Below, in pieces: positions 34,546 through 44,293 of a stretch of DNA of 44,293 bases. Every line of letters starts with the position of its first letter. The stretch's first letter is position 1. The notes beneath the pieces are model-generated. The model saw only the letters and a program-made list of their open reading frames with translations, did not search any database and had not been told where the DNA came from. Source of the DNA: Lingula anatina (lineage: Eukaryota; Brachiopoda; Lingulata; Lingulida; Lingulidae); the NCBI RefSeq assembly GCF_001039355.2, contig NW_019774180.1:39122-83414 (forward strand), given 5' to 3'. A program made the position numbers and the translations under genes.

Positions 34546-37500
34546 ATGGCTTCTTTTAGGTTTGCTGCTGCTGCTGTAAGTGCGAAATATAAGTAATTTC
34601 TTGTTTAAGCGTTGTGATTTTACAGTTGAATGTGTCAGTTGCTATGGAAGTCCTTTAAATTTATAAAAACAACCGTTTTAGTTGTGACATTTTTATTTTA
34701 GTCCTTTAAATCCAAGTTGCAATTCAGCTTTATAAGTTTGAATTACTCTTACAGTAGGTAGGACTGGGTTAGTCTAGAACCAAATTTGAAGACTCGAGAT
34801 AAAACTTAATTTACTTAGTGAAATTGATCACTGTGTACATGAAAACATTGTATGCATTTAGTCTTATCTGACAACTGTTCATTTACGCATGTTCGAGTAG
34901 TCAGTTTATTTCAAATTATCTGCCATGTGGCATTGGTTCATTTCTGTCCTGATATTTACAATTTCATATACATTGCAATGTAAGGTGCTTATAATTTTTG
35001 CCCTCGTCGAGTTTTGGTTTGAAAGGTAGTCTTTAATCATTGAAGAATAAGAAAAATTAGAACATTGAGCCAAGGAGTGTTTCAATCAATAATGAGTGCT
35101 TATATAAAGCCGCTTATAATGTACACCCTGTATATGTTTTTTTTCTTGTTCTTAGTCAGTAGAGGCATGTCAATGTAAAAATTTCACAGTTGAACCACAT
35201 AATTAAACTAGCATTTACTTCATGAAACTTTTGTTCTAGGTACGGCAATTCAGCACATCGGCAGCCAGGAATGGGGAGATTGTACAGGTAATTTTGTATC
35301 AGTTACCCCTTGCCTAAATAAGTGTTAATGCTGATGAATAATAAAACAAGTATAAATAGCCACTTTGACACTTTTTAGCAAGCTGCACATGGAATATCAA
35401 TTTATTTCTCTTAAGAGATTTTAACAAAAAACCAAACGTTTAGGGAAAAAACCCTGGACTAACTTTGAATGCAGGAATGGGGTCGTTGACCATTGGTAAG
35501 TATGGGAAAATTGTCGTTTACTCCAGGAAAATCCAATTTTTGGTAAAAACGAAGAGTTATTATGACTTTAACTTTGTAGCTGATATTCTTTTATTTTCAT
35601 TTTATATATTTTTTAAGATGAGCATTTCTCCCTCTAGGCTCCAATTCAAGTGTTTGGTATAGAAGGACGTTATGCACATGCTTTGTACTCGGCTGCTGTG
35701 AAGCAGAAGAAGTTGGATGCAGTTGACAAGGACATGCAGACAGTTCAAGTAGGTAGACGTTATCCATCAGGTCTTACGAGTAAAAAAAATGGAAACCCTT
35801 TAGGATTATCTTTGTGATACTTATTATTATTATTATTATTATTATTATGTATGGATTTTTTCTATTTGTGTAGATCATAAGTGGCAATAAACTAAATTTT
35901 TGTCATATTTAATAATATAATTATTTTTTTAATTAGTATATATAAATTTTTTTTACAGAAATTAATAAAGTCAGATACCAAATTTGCTGAGTTTTTGCAT
36001 AGCCCTTTACTAAAGAGGTCTGCTAAAACGGGTAAGGGCATTTTTTTCTCTGCATTTCTTTTATTCATTTAAGAATAAAAAAATTAATACACTGCTCACA
36101 TAAAAGAATTGTGCTCAGTTTGTTTCTTCTACTAAATCTAAGGAACAAAAAGAACTGTGATATAAAAGTGATTTCTTGTTGAGCATTCCAGAAACGACCA
36201 TGCGTAAAATATCATTTTATTGCTTGGAAAAAGTGAATGCAAGAGAAATTGTGTGCAGCTACAAGTCCAATCTTGACAGTGGTGTGGATTTGATAAAGCT
36301 CACAACATTACAAAAGAATGTTTTGTCCTTTATTTTAGAAACCAAGTCTACACTTTAGTCAAACTACCTTTACTATAATCATTTTTTTCATTTTTAGAGT
36401 CATTAAGTGCCCTTCTAAAGAAACAGGGATTTACAGACATTTCTGTAAATTTCTTTGGTAAGTCATTAAATTTTTATTATAAGATGAAAGGATTTATCGA
36501 TGAATAATTGCCTAAGAATTTGTCCACCATCAAAGAATGAAAAATATATGCATATGTTTATAATTGCAAAGAATCTCAACTTACCTTGGGGGGGGGGGTC
36601 AAATTTTTATTTTTTCTTGCATTTAATCAATAAGTCATTTTTGGGAAATAACTATGCTTTTTTTCCATTTTTTCAATGGAAAATATGGCTAGTGCTCAAT
36701 TTGTACATACTGACAATGGATAAAGTACAACATGAATTTAAGATTGTTTCCTTCTAATACATGTGCTGTTTGGCAACCTATAAGTGTCAGTTTTGTTTGT
36801 TAATAAAACTTTTTTAAGTGTTAAATTTACCCATTTTCAAACACGATTGCCAGAGAGTTTTTTTTTCGATTAAATTTTCTCATACTATAATATTACTTAT
36901 GCATATTTCTTGTCTTCATTATTTAGAGACACTAGGAGAAAATGGAAGGTTGGCAGAAACAACTGGAATAGTTGAAGCCTTTTTGAAAATCACAAGTGCA
37001 GAAAAGGGAGAAGTGATGTGCAAGGTCACAACAGCACAGGTATGGTATTGAATTATATCATTAAGGGCATAAGGAGAATGCTGGTTGTGAAGTACTTCAT
37101 AGCCCAGATTTTGATTTTTAATTTAGTTTTCTGTTTATACATAATGTCAGCTTTAGCTTAATATGTTCAAAGCACAGTATTGCCTTGTATATTGGACTAT
37201 TTTTTAAACAAATTTATCAACCAACATAATCGTCTATCATGTATGTGATCTCAAATTTTAATGTTTTCTTTTACAATATTTAAATCATAATGTTTGGGAA
37301 TAAGAGAGCTTTTAACAAAATAGGTAACTTCCAATTGAAAAATTTGATAGTTATAGAATTTGTGTAAGTAGCATTTTTGAAATGACCATGCTAAAAGTTT
37401 TTTTTTCTGCATGGAAAAAAGAAAATGCAACAGCAATTGTTAGCAGCTACAAGCCTATACCTAATAATAATAATATGGGTTTGATAAAGCTACCAGCTAC

Positions 37501-38267
37501 TGTAAATTCTGGTTTAATGATAGAAAGGACATTAGGAGAACATGAAGGAAGTTCTAAACTGCTGCCAGTTATTATACAGTGATGTTGAAATATTTAAGTA
37601 CTTCAAAACATAATTTACTTTTGTTAGCCCCTGTTTGTATTATTTTTTTCAGAAATTAGATGATAGACAATTAAAGGATGTCAAGGCTGCACTGCAAATG
37701 TTTTTGACCAAAAATCAGGTTCTCAATCTAGAATTACAGGTAGGTAAACTTCATGAGTAAAAATTGGTGATTTTTGTAGAAAATGTTATCTAAATTTGTA
37801 TTTTATTGCATTTAATACGTATGCATTCAATAATCTTGTCCTATGAAGTATATTGTACTTCGTGGGATGTTAAGTTGAATGCCAAAGAAAACTGTGGATT
37901 CCAATGTGACCATAGATATTGTTGATGGGAACAATTTCACCCCACATACAGACTAAGTTCAAGTATGAGCTACATCCTTTGTTTGACCCCTTAGTATCAA
38001 TTTATCATTTTCAATGTTGCACTTGCATTTCTTGCCAGGGGTCATTTACCTGAAATTAAGCATTGCCAATTATTATAACTATTATAACTATTTTTCTTTT
38101 CTATTTTTGAGATAGTAACTGATAGTTTTACACTTGATCTTTTGTTTAAGGTTGACCCAGAGTTAATTGGAGGGATGACTGTTAGCATTGGAGACAAGCA
38201 TGTAGACATGTCCATGGCTACCAAATACAAGATGTACAGTGATTTAGTGAAGGAGACATTGGCGTGA
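34546..38267 (+). CDS. ATP5PO: ATP synthase peripheral stalk subunit OSCP (complete, 8 exons, 212 aa)
   Basis: Exons: 34546-34575, 35240-35287, 35638-35748, 35959-36031, 36398-36457, 36927-37039, 37653-37739, 38151-38267; phases agree and the total is 639 nt. The start ATG (caagATGG) opens a mitochondrial targeting peptide ([20 protein letters not shown]). The mature protein begins near the [19 protein letters not shown] helix and ends with the OSCP/delta signature region ([15 protein letters not shown]) and the final helix ([13 protein letters not shown]). OSCP joins F1 to the peripheral stalk of ATP synthase at the inner mitochondrial membrane. Length equals the human protein within a residue or so. 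Confidence 0.97.
35821..35848. repeat. (ATT)n microsatellite
   Basis: About nine ATT units in ATP5PO intron 3. Confidence 0.9.
36150..37582 (+). repeat. Pair of related intronic segments in ATP5PO introns 4 and 6
   Basis: Segments at about 36188-36310 and 37380-37495 share gaaa-gaccatgc, a t-rich stretch, ggaaaaa, aatgcaa, aatt and agcagctacaag, and then gatttgataaagct or gtttgataaagct. Both are open in one frame, with the pattern Ile-Val-x-Ser-Tyr-Lys and later Leu-Ile-Lys-Leu. No family was recognised and neither is needed for OSCP. They may be copies of a dispersed repeat. Confidence 0.6.
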
Positions 38268-38503
38268 TTGAATAGTATTCAAGTTTGTACATTCAACAAT
38301 AACAGTTTCTATTTGTGTTGAAAAATCAATTGATTCTTAATACATAAACTCTTAGTGTGTGTTGCACCAAGTGAAAAAACATTAGAATACTTTTCTGAAG
38401 TGGAACATCATACTTCACCAAGTAGTGTACTAGTATAGAAAGGGACCTGGTTCATTTTCTCAGACTGTTGCAGTTTGTTTGATCAACATGCTGTAAAAAT
38501 TTG

Positions 38504-38509
38504 AATAAA
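38504..38509 (+). terminator. AATAAA poly(A) signal for ATP5PO
   Basis: Canonical signal 237 nt after the stop codon, in an A-rich setting. Confidence 0.75.
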
Positions 38510-38547
38510 ATCAAATCAAATAATTATATCTGATATAAGATTCTGTT

Positions 38548-38553
38548 TTTATT
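38548..38553 (-). terminator. AATAAA poly(A) signal for CRYZL1
   Basis: Canonical signal on the - strand 160 nt after the CRYZL1 stop, 39 bp from the ATP5PO signal on the other strand. The two transcripts therefore nearly touch or overlap at their 3' ends. Confidence 0.65.
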
Positions 38554-38712
38554 GGAAAATATTTAAGTGCTCAAGGAATTGTTCAGGGATTAACATTTCC
38601 ATGTTTTTTGTTATGTTGTGAACTGTGGCAATGAATCTCTGTGCTCTTCCATGTAAATGTCACCATTTTCAGTGATTCGACAAACATAACAAAACTTGAA
38701 TTTACATTTTGT

Positions 38713-41700
38713 TTACAGCAAAGTTACTGCTTTCCCTATTCTTATATCACTCAGTCTTCTCAGAGTTTCAACTGTCTTTTCAAAACTGACAGTCTTGTTT
38801 ATGTTCACCCTAAAAAGAAAGAAGCAATACTCCGTTATTATGTAGTTGTTTACTACAAATTGTCACAAAGTAGGAACAATGCACAAAATGAAAATAAATA
38901 AAATCATAATGCAAAAATAATTCATCTACATTTATAATATTTCCACCTGGGACTACAAATGCAATGGGTTGAAAAAGACATTGGCCTTATCTATTTATTA
39001 CTGTAGGAAAAAAGAAATACCTCAAAACATTATGAGCAACTTTATCCATAAGATCCAACAATATATCTTGATGCTGTTAAGGAAATTGCAAATGGGCACT
39101 AGCAGCAAAATTTGGGAATTGATGTTTTGGAAATGAAATGTACTAAGAAATGGATTTATTTTATTTTATGGAAAACAAAAAGGCAGACAAATCTTAAGAC
39201 TGTGTATTAAGTAGACCTTTCATAATGATTACTTAAAGGATACGCTGATACCGCCCTTGCTGTCCTGCTGACATGGTCCACACGTGTTCAAACAGATAAC
39301 TAACACTAGCACCCTTCAGGTAAAGCATTTCAGAGTTTGGTGGATCAAGCTTAAGAAGAAAAAATGCTTCTGTCAGACATATGCAAAGTTTATATTTTTT
39401 ATAGTCCACGTGACAGACATGAATACATGACCTCATCTACCTGTTCCTGTCAGGTCTGTTTAAAAGAGAACTCTTTTATATCAAAATCAATATTTATGAT
39501 TTTGGTTACCTTGAAGTAATCAAGTTGAAATTTATAATGTCAAAATAACTGACATAAATATTAACGTCAAATTTCCTTAAATCTACAAATAATACTTTGC
39601 TATTATCTCATCTAAATCCCACCTGTAAATCAAACTGGGATGTCACCCATCTTCCACCCACTGCAAGACTTGATATGATATCATATTTGCTTGGCAGTGG
39701 ATGTCTCATCTCATCTACTAGAATCCTGCTGTCTTCTTCACTTGTGAACATATGAACTACAAAACAACAACTAAAAACACTTTCTAACATGTTTCTAACA
39801 CTTTGTACATCAATTATCAAAAGCCCTCTAAATGCTATTTATGTTTGAAAATTTTTACTGATGCACTTAAAAAATGCATGATTTTTAGTGAGATGTATTG
39901 GGGTTTATCTGCTAGGTTTGTTATACACTACCTCCATTGTCAATCACACAATCAACTCCAAGGCCACCAGTTTCATCTAAGACTGCCCCTACCAAAAAAT
40001 CACTTTTCCCACTGAGTTCTATAACCTGAGCTGAAATTGAAATACAAAACAAATATTTCAAAAATATACTTTTTTCACATGCTCTAATCCAAACTTTTTT
40101 ATCCACCAAACAAAGCACACAAAATAATAATAATAAAAAAAAAACAAATTTAACTTTTAATACTTCTTAAAAGAAGAGATGTTGATATTAAACTAATCGC
40201 TAAAAAAAACTATAAATAAAAAGCTCCTATACTTGCCTGGTGCTGGCACTAAACTTTCAAGGTATCTCTTTTCCTCCTCATCACTGGCTGTGGTAAGTAC
40301 CTATTTTAAAAGAAATTTAATTTCTTTCAACTTTACAAGCAAAGGAAATTTCCAAAATAATGTGTCTCTATTATTTTATTTTTGTCATAATGAGCTATTC
40401 AATCATATTAAAACACTATATTTCTTAAAGTCAGTATTTCAAACAGTACTCACACTGTATAAATGGGAACTTAAAAGTAAAAATTACACCTTATTATCAA
40501 TCATTTAAGCTGGTATTGGTGAAAGTTTGAGGTACCTTAGCTCCCCAACATATTGCTAACTGCACAGCCATGGAACCAAATGATGTTGCCCCATCGAGTA
40601 TAAGAACTGTATCTCCGCTACAGACATGAGCATTGTAGTGCAGTGCTGTGTAAGCCTTGATGCCATCTTTCAATGTTGCTGCTGCATTAGAAAATTCTAT
40701 ACTGTCAGGAATCTTGACTGAAAACAAAAATGAATTTGTTTTTGAAAATAAACTTTTCTTTGGCTCAAGCTAGCAAAGTTATTATGAAGCCAACTAACCA
40801 TTTTTACATAACAAATAAGTAACAGATAGACCAAAAATTTAAAATAAATAATCAGGTTTGTACCTAAATTGAATAATCTTCAGCTTTTGGGAAATATCAT
40901 ATACTACCTTTGGTATAAAAAAGTCCTAAAGCCATTTAGGCAACCCGCATCAACAGTGTAACTTTCCACCATGCCAAATATGCTCTGTGGCTGAATATTA
41001 GACAAGTATCCTTTTTAACATCCAAATCTCCAAATAAGAAGAGGGTCAATTATATCTTATATAATGTATAAAACTCACCAACATCATATTCATGAAAAAC
41101 ACAAAATTCTCCACATCCTGACACTGTAGAATCCAATGGCAGTAGTCCTTAGGAAAAAATGTGTAATAAATATCAAACTAATTTAAAAACAGTTATAGAA
41201 AGTTTGCATATGAAAGCCAAACAAGTTTCTATAATAAAATTAAATTAATTTTGCTTTAAAGGTTACTACTATGACTTCATGGTATCATGGTAACAAACGA
41301 TTATTACTCGATCTTTTCAATGGGCAAAATTATTATTCTTTCAGATACATTATTTTGGAATCATTAACAATACATTTCTGTGTAGCATTTGTGGTGCTTC
41401 TACTGCATATAATACAACCAAAGGGTAGCCTGCTATCCAATTTTGTTGCTACCACTCAATAGAAATGTTTTTATTTTGAGAAATTATGTCTTATAAAAAT
41501 AGAATCTGTAAAAATTCAAAATATTCCCCACTGAAAAGATCACTTCATTGGAATAATTATGTGATTTCATAATTGCTAGCCTGCCAACTGTCATTATCTT
41601 CCCTAATATGTCACATACCTGCAACCCTGTCTCCTGAGGTGACAGCTGTCACAGCTTCCCCTGTCTCTATCACAATGCCGGCAATTTCTTGGCCAACTGG

Positions 41701-42534
41701 GTACTCAGACTGGGGTGTTTTCTTAAACAATTCAAGGAGTACCTGCAATGAAATTCACCAAAATTTATGACACTGAAAATAAAAGTTTTTCATTCTATTC
41801 ATTTTATTTTCTTTCTTTTATTTAAGTGTGTTGAAAGTAATTAAAAATTTTACTGAAAACAATACAAATATAATCAAATCATTTGACTACTTTTACATTA
41901 TTTGACTTACCTTTGAATCAATTAATGACAGTGCACATGCTTTGACTTGAACTTTTATACTGTTGGCATTTATAGCTGGGCAATCAATCTGCAAACATTC
42001 AGTTTTTTCTTTTAATTACATTCTTCCTTGTTATTCACTTGTGTACACGTTAATTCTATATGATAAAGTCCAGGTTACTAAGGGGAATACTTATATATGT
42101 TTTTCATAATGGTTGCTTCCCCCCTCTTTCCCCACCCCCAACTCCACAAATTTGCTGCCTGACTATTACAATAAATACAATTAATTTTATCAAATAAATA
42201 AAGCAATCGTAAATTTGGCAAACAGGCCTATTAAATAAACGATAGAAATAAATTCTTCATTGCTCTTGGAATAAATACATATTTTGACATACTTTTACTA
42301 GTACAACAAATAACTAAAAAACTTTGGTGCGTGTTTATCACCTATGTCACGTGTAAACTGGTACAAAGATTTATATTATTGTCACAGTAACGTACATTGT
42401 CATGACTCGTGTAAAATGTTCAATGGGGTTTGGGGTAGATGACATTTATCGGATAAAACTTTACTGACATTTTCACTGACTGTAAATTGCGGCCTCCCTT
42501 CGTCTCTTGCAAATTTCTGAAATATACCTCGCAT
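38713..42534 (-). CDS. CRYZL1: Quinone oxidoreductase-like protein 1 (complete, 11 exons, 354 aa)
   Basis: Exons: 42534-42469, 41988-41911, 41742-41619, 41147-41079, 40717-40536, 40300-40237, 40030-39932, 39756-39623, 39349-39244, 39066-39021, 38809-38713; phases agree and the total is 1065 nt. The start MRGIFQKFARDEG matches the human start region in length and pattern. Then come VKACALS, YPVGQEIAGIV (GroES-like half), LKDGIKAYTALHY and DGATSFGSMAVQLA (nucleotide-binding half), ETGGLGVDCVID, LPSKYDIISSLAVGGRWVT and LKGASVSYLFEHVW. It is a medium-chain dehydrogenase/reductase without zinc ligands. The GxGxxG loop is replaced by a Ser-Phe-Gly form, as in human CRYZL1. The substrate is not known. 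Two introns are unusual (see the entries at 39067 and 40031). Confidence 0.95.
39067..39243 (-). other. CRYZL1: U12-type (minor spliceosome) intron in CRYZL1
   Basis: The donor is GTATCCTTT (39243-39235), a perfect U12 5' site. The branch sequence TTCCTTAAC (39084-39076) is a perfect U12 branch site, and the AG used is about ten bases beyond the branch A. The intron is 177 bp, phase 1. Splicing here gives GRYQHILLDLMDKVAHNVLR, which aligns without gaps with the human form GKYLCILKDVMEKL. The nearer AG right after the branch site would break the phase. Without splicing, a TAA stops the protein six residues after the last shared codons. Confidence 0.88.
40031..40236 (-). other. CRYZL1: GC-AG intron in CRYZL1
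   Basis: The donor reads CCAG|GCAAGT: GC instead of GT, with otherwise strong pairing to U1. The acceptor is aatttcag. The phase is 1 on both sides (CCA G joined to CT gives Ala). No in-frame GT donor lies nearby that keeps the frame. Confidence 0.85.
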
Positions 42535-44236
42535 TTTGTGATTTGCTTGTATGTATATATATCAAACCCGCGGTGAAAACTGCATAACACCGCTGACCGG
42601 TAGGTGTTGTCATTTTAGGCAAAGCCGATCTTTGCTTTGATAAAAGTTTCGACAAGATTGAACCCTCCCCTACTAATTATATAGGCATTATTCTTAATAG
42701 TGAACGATAAATTTCAATAAAAAAATATTTGCCTTTAGCACAGTGATTAGTCTTTTATAATTCGGTCCTTGTATTGCATGACACAGATGTTTAAAACTGA
42801 ATATAAAAATTAGATCACTAAGCTAGCTATCCCACAATGCACAGGCACCTGCAGATCTTATGTTGAATTTACATCAATTTTGTCAAAATTCCTCATTGCA
42901 AAGTCAAATTTTTTTGATGAAACTAAAGCGGAAGAACGAGCCTATGACCAAGATACAAACATTCTTGAGTAAGTGACGGTAAGGGACCGTGCTGAAGAAC
43001 TGGAGTAGATTCCAAGTTGGGGGCGGATTCCTAGTTGTAATAAAAAATACGGTCCCTCGGCTTGGCTGCCTGATTTTGCAATATTTTACAAATGATTGAT
43101 TGATTGTACTCCAGACCGAGACTGCACCGCCATGTGTTGAAGATTATTTTGGTTTTTTTTTGTAAGTATGATGATCATTGTTAATTACAATATTCAGGAT
43201 AAAACTTCTTGGTGATGAAAACTTGTCCTAATTTTGATTATAAGATGATAAGATTTAGATCTATTGTAATTATAAGTGTAAAGGCAGTTAACAGTAGCAA
43301 TAGGTAAGCATTTGATGTAATTTGTAATGAAGTTTGTACTGTCTAAGTGACAGAAAACTGGTATGAAGGCATACAAATTTTGTTGTTGATAACAAACACG
43401 TGTTTACATTTAACATTGCCCAGGACAAGTGCAGCTGAAACATCTGCATGTTCATTATTGCCAGTATCATTTATGCTGTCCATTTTCATTTTTTATAGTT
43501 TTTTTTCAAAATCATTTCTCAGATATTTAACATTAAACCCTGTATTTTTTTCTTAGATATATCTAATCCTTCCACAATGGTGCAATTAAAGATGCATTTG
43601 AAGTTACATATTTGACATAAAACCTGACCAAATGGCAATCCATGCCAAAAACTTTTTAGACTACTAGCCATTTGGGCAAGCAGGGTCTAAAAATTCACTA
43701 CTCTGAACCAAAAACACTAGATCGAGTACAGGTCATTCATTTAAATTGTTTCCAAATTCCAGGTTGGTTTAAATTTAAAAAAAAAAAAGATATATTCAGG
43801 TTTTCGATCATAAAAGGATTTTCCCACACTCGCTGTGTTTAAGCTGTCACAGCAGATTTGAGTGATTAACCTCAATTTTGAAGCAAAGCTATGATGTACT
43901 ATAATTTTTCTAGACAGCAACTTTTTGGGCTTGAACTGTGAAAGTCATGTGCTTTCATATGTGCCTATACACTATGCAAATAAAGTAAAACCAGTTGGTA
44001 ATCAGTTCCATTTTACATATCACTCAGTTATCCCATATATTACAAAGCTAAAGATGCAGTGCTCACTGTTTCTTTTTTCAACGGAGTTATGAAAAAAACT
44101 TTGCTAATGAGATGGTCACTGCCCCACTTGTTTTATTCATTAAGTATTTGAATTTTACCCCTTAAAATAATGTGTTGATTTAAACATAGGAGGAGCAAAA
44201 AGGATTTTGATTGACATAACACTAAATCCATGCAAA

Positions 44237-44293
<57 letters not shown>
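42535..44293. other. Upstream of CRYZL1, no gene recognised; ends in an AT array
   Basis: The first few hundred bases presumably include the CRYZL1 promoter and 5' UTR. A short inverted pair (gggaccgt at about 42983, acggtccc at about 43050) flanks a GC-richer stretch. An AT microsatellite of about 48 bp lies at about 44240-44287. No conserved exon was seen on either strand. Confidence 0.5.
44240..44287. repeat. (AT)n microsatellite
   Basis: About 24 AT units near the end of the window. Confidence 0.95.

Noticed and set aside
39076-39078. AG directly after the TTCCTTAAC sequence as the acceptor for CRYZL1 exon 10
   Set aside because: It lies too close to the branch A and would put the following conserved residues out of frame; the AG ending at 39067 fits both.
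42473-42655. - strand 60-codon frame overlapping CRYZL1 exon 1
   Set aside because: It is in another frame from the MRGIF start, which matches the CRYZL1 family and joins exon 2 in phase.

Overview
The window is nuclear DNA of an animal, most likely a marine invertebrate (a lophotrochozoan or a non-vertebrate deuterostome; the sequence does not settle which). It is AT-rich. Its genes are split by many short GT-AG introns, microsatellites are abundant, and there are decayed Tc1/mariner elements. I rebuilt five genes by joining exons across splice sites and checking reading phase at every junction.

Region 1 (about 1-18450, + strand) is one large secreted or cell-surface protein gene: an astacin metalloprotease domain, a SUEL/galactose-binding lectin domain, an EGF domain, a long row of calcium-binding-type EGF exons, three further EGF-like exons with Pro-rich linkers, a PAN/apple-like domain and a tiny last exon. 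The first coding exons, including the signal peptide, lie outside the window. Two blocks are present twice (413-2691/2693-4828 and about 8505-10531/10899-12945). Each first copy ends within three bases of a single ambiguous base (N at 2692 and at 10533), so both doublings look like unmerged overlapping contigs or haplotypes rather than real gene structure.

Region 2 (19397-25441, - strand) is a complete 12-exon ammonium transporter (Amt family, 523 residues predicted), with a possible alternative short C-terminus made by reading into the last intron.

Region 3 (25442-32053) has no recognisable host gene. It holds a roughly 350-bp palindromic element, two broken Tc1-type transposase relics in opposite orientation, and long AT microsatellites.

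Region 4 (32054-42534) is a compact housekeeping cluster: MRPS6 (-), ATP5PO (+) and CRYZL1 (-). MRPS6 and ATP5PO are head-to-head across 333 bp; ATP5PO and CRYZL1 are tail-to-tail with poly(A) signals about 40 bp apart. From memory these three genes are also near neighbours on human chromosome 21q22.11, so this looks like ancient conserved microsynteny. CRYZL1 carries a textbook U12-type (minor spliceosome) intron and, separately, a GC-AG intron.

Region 5 (42535-44293) is upstream of CRYZL1, with no gene recognised.
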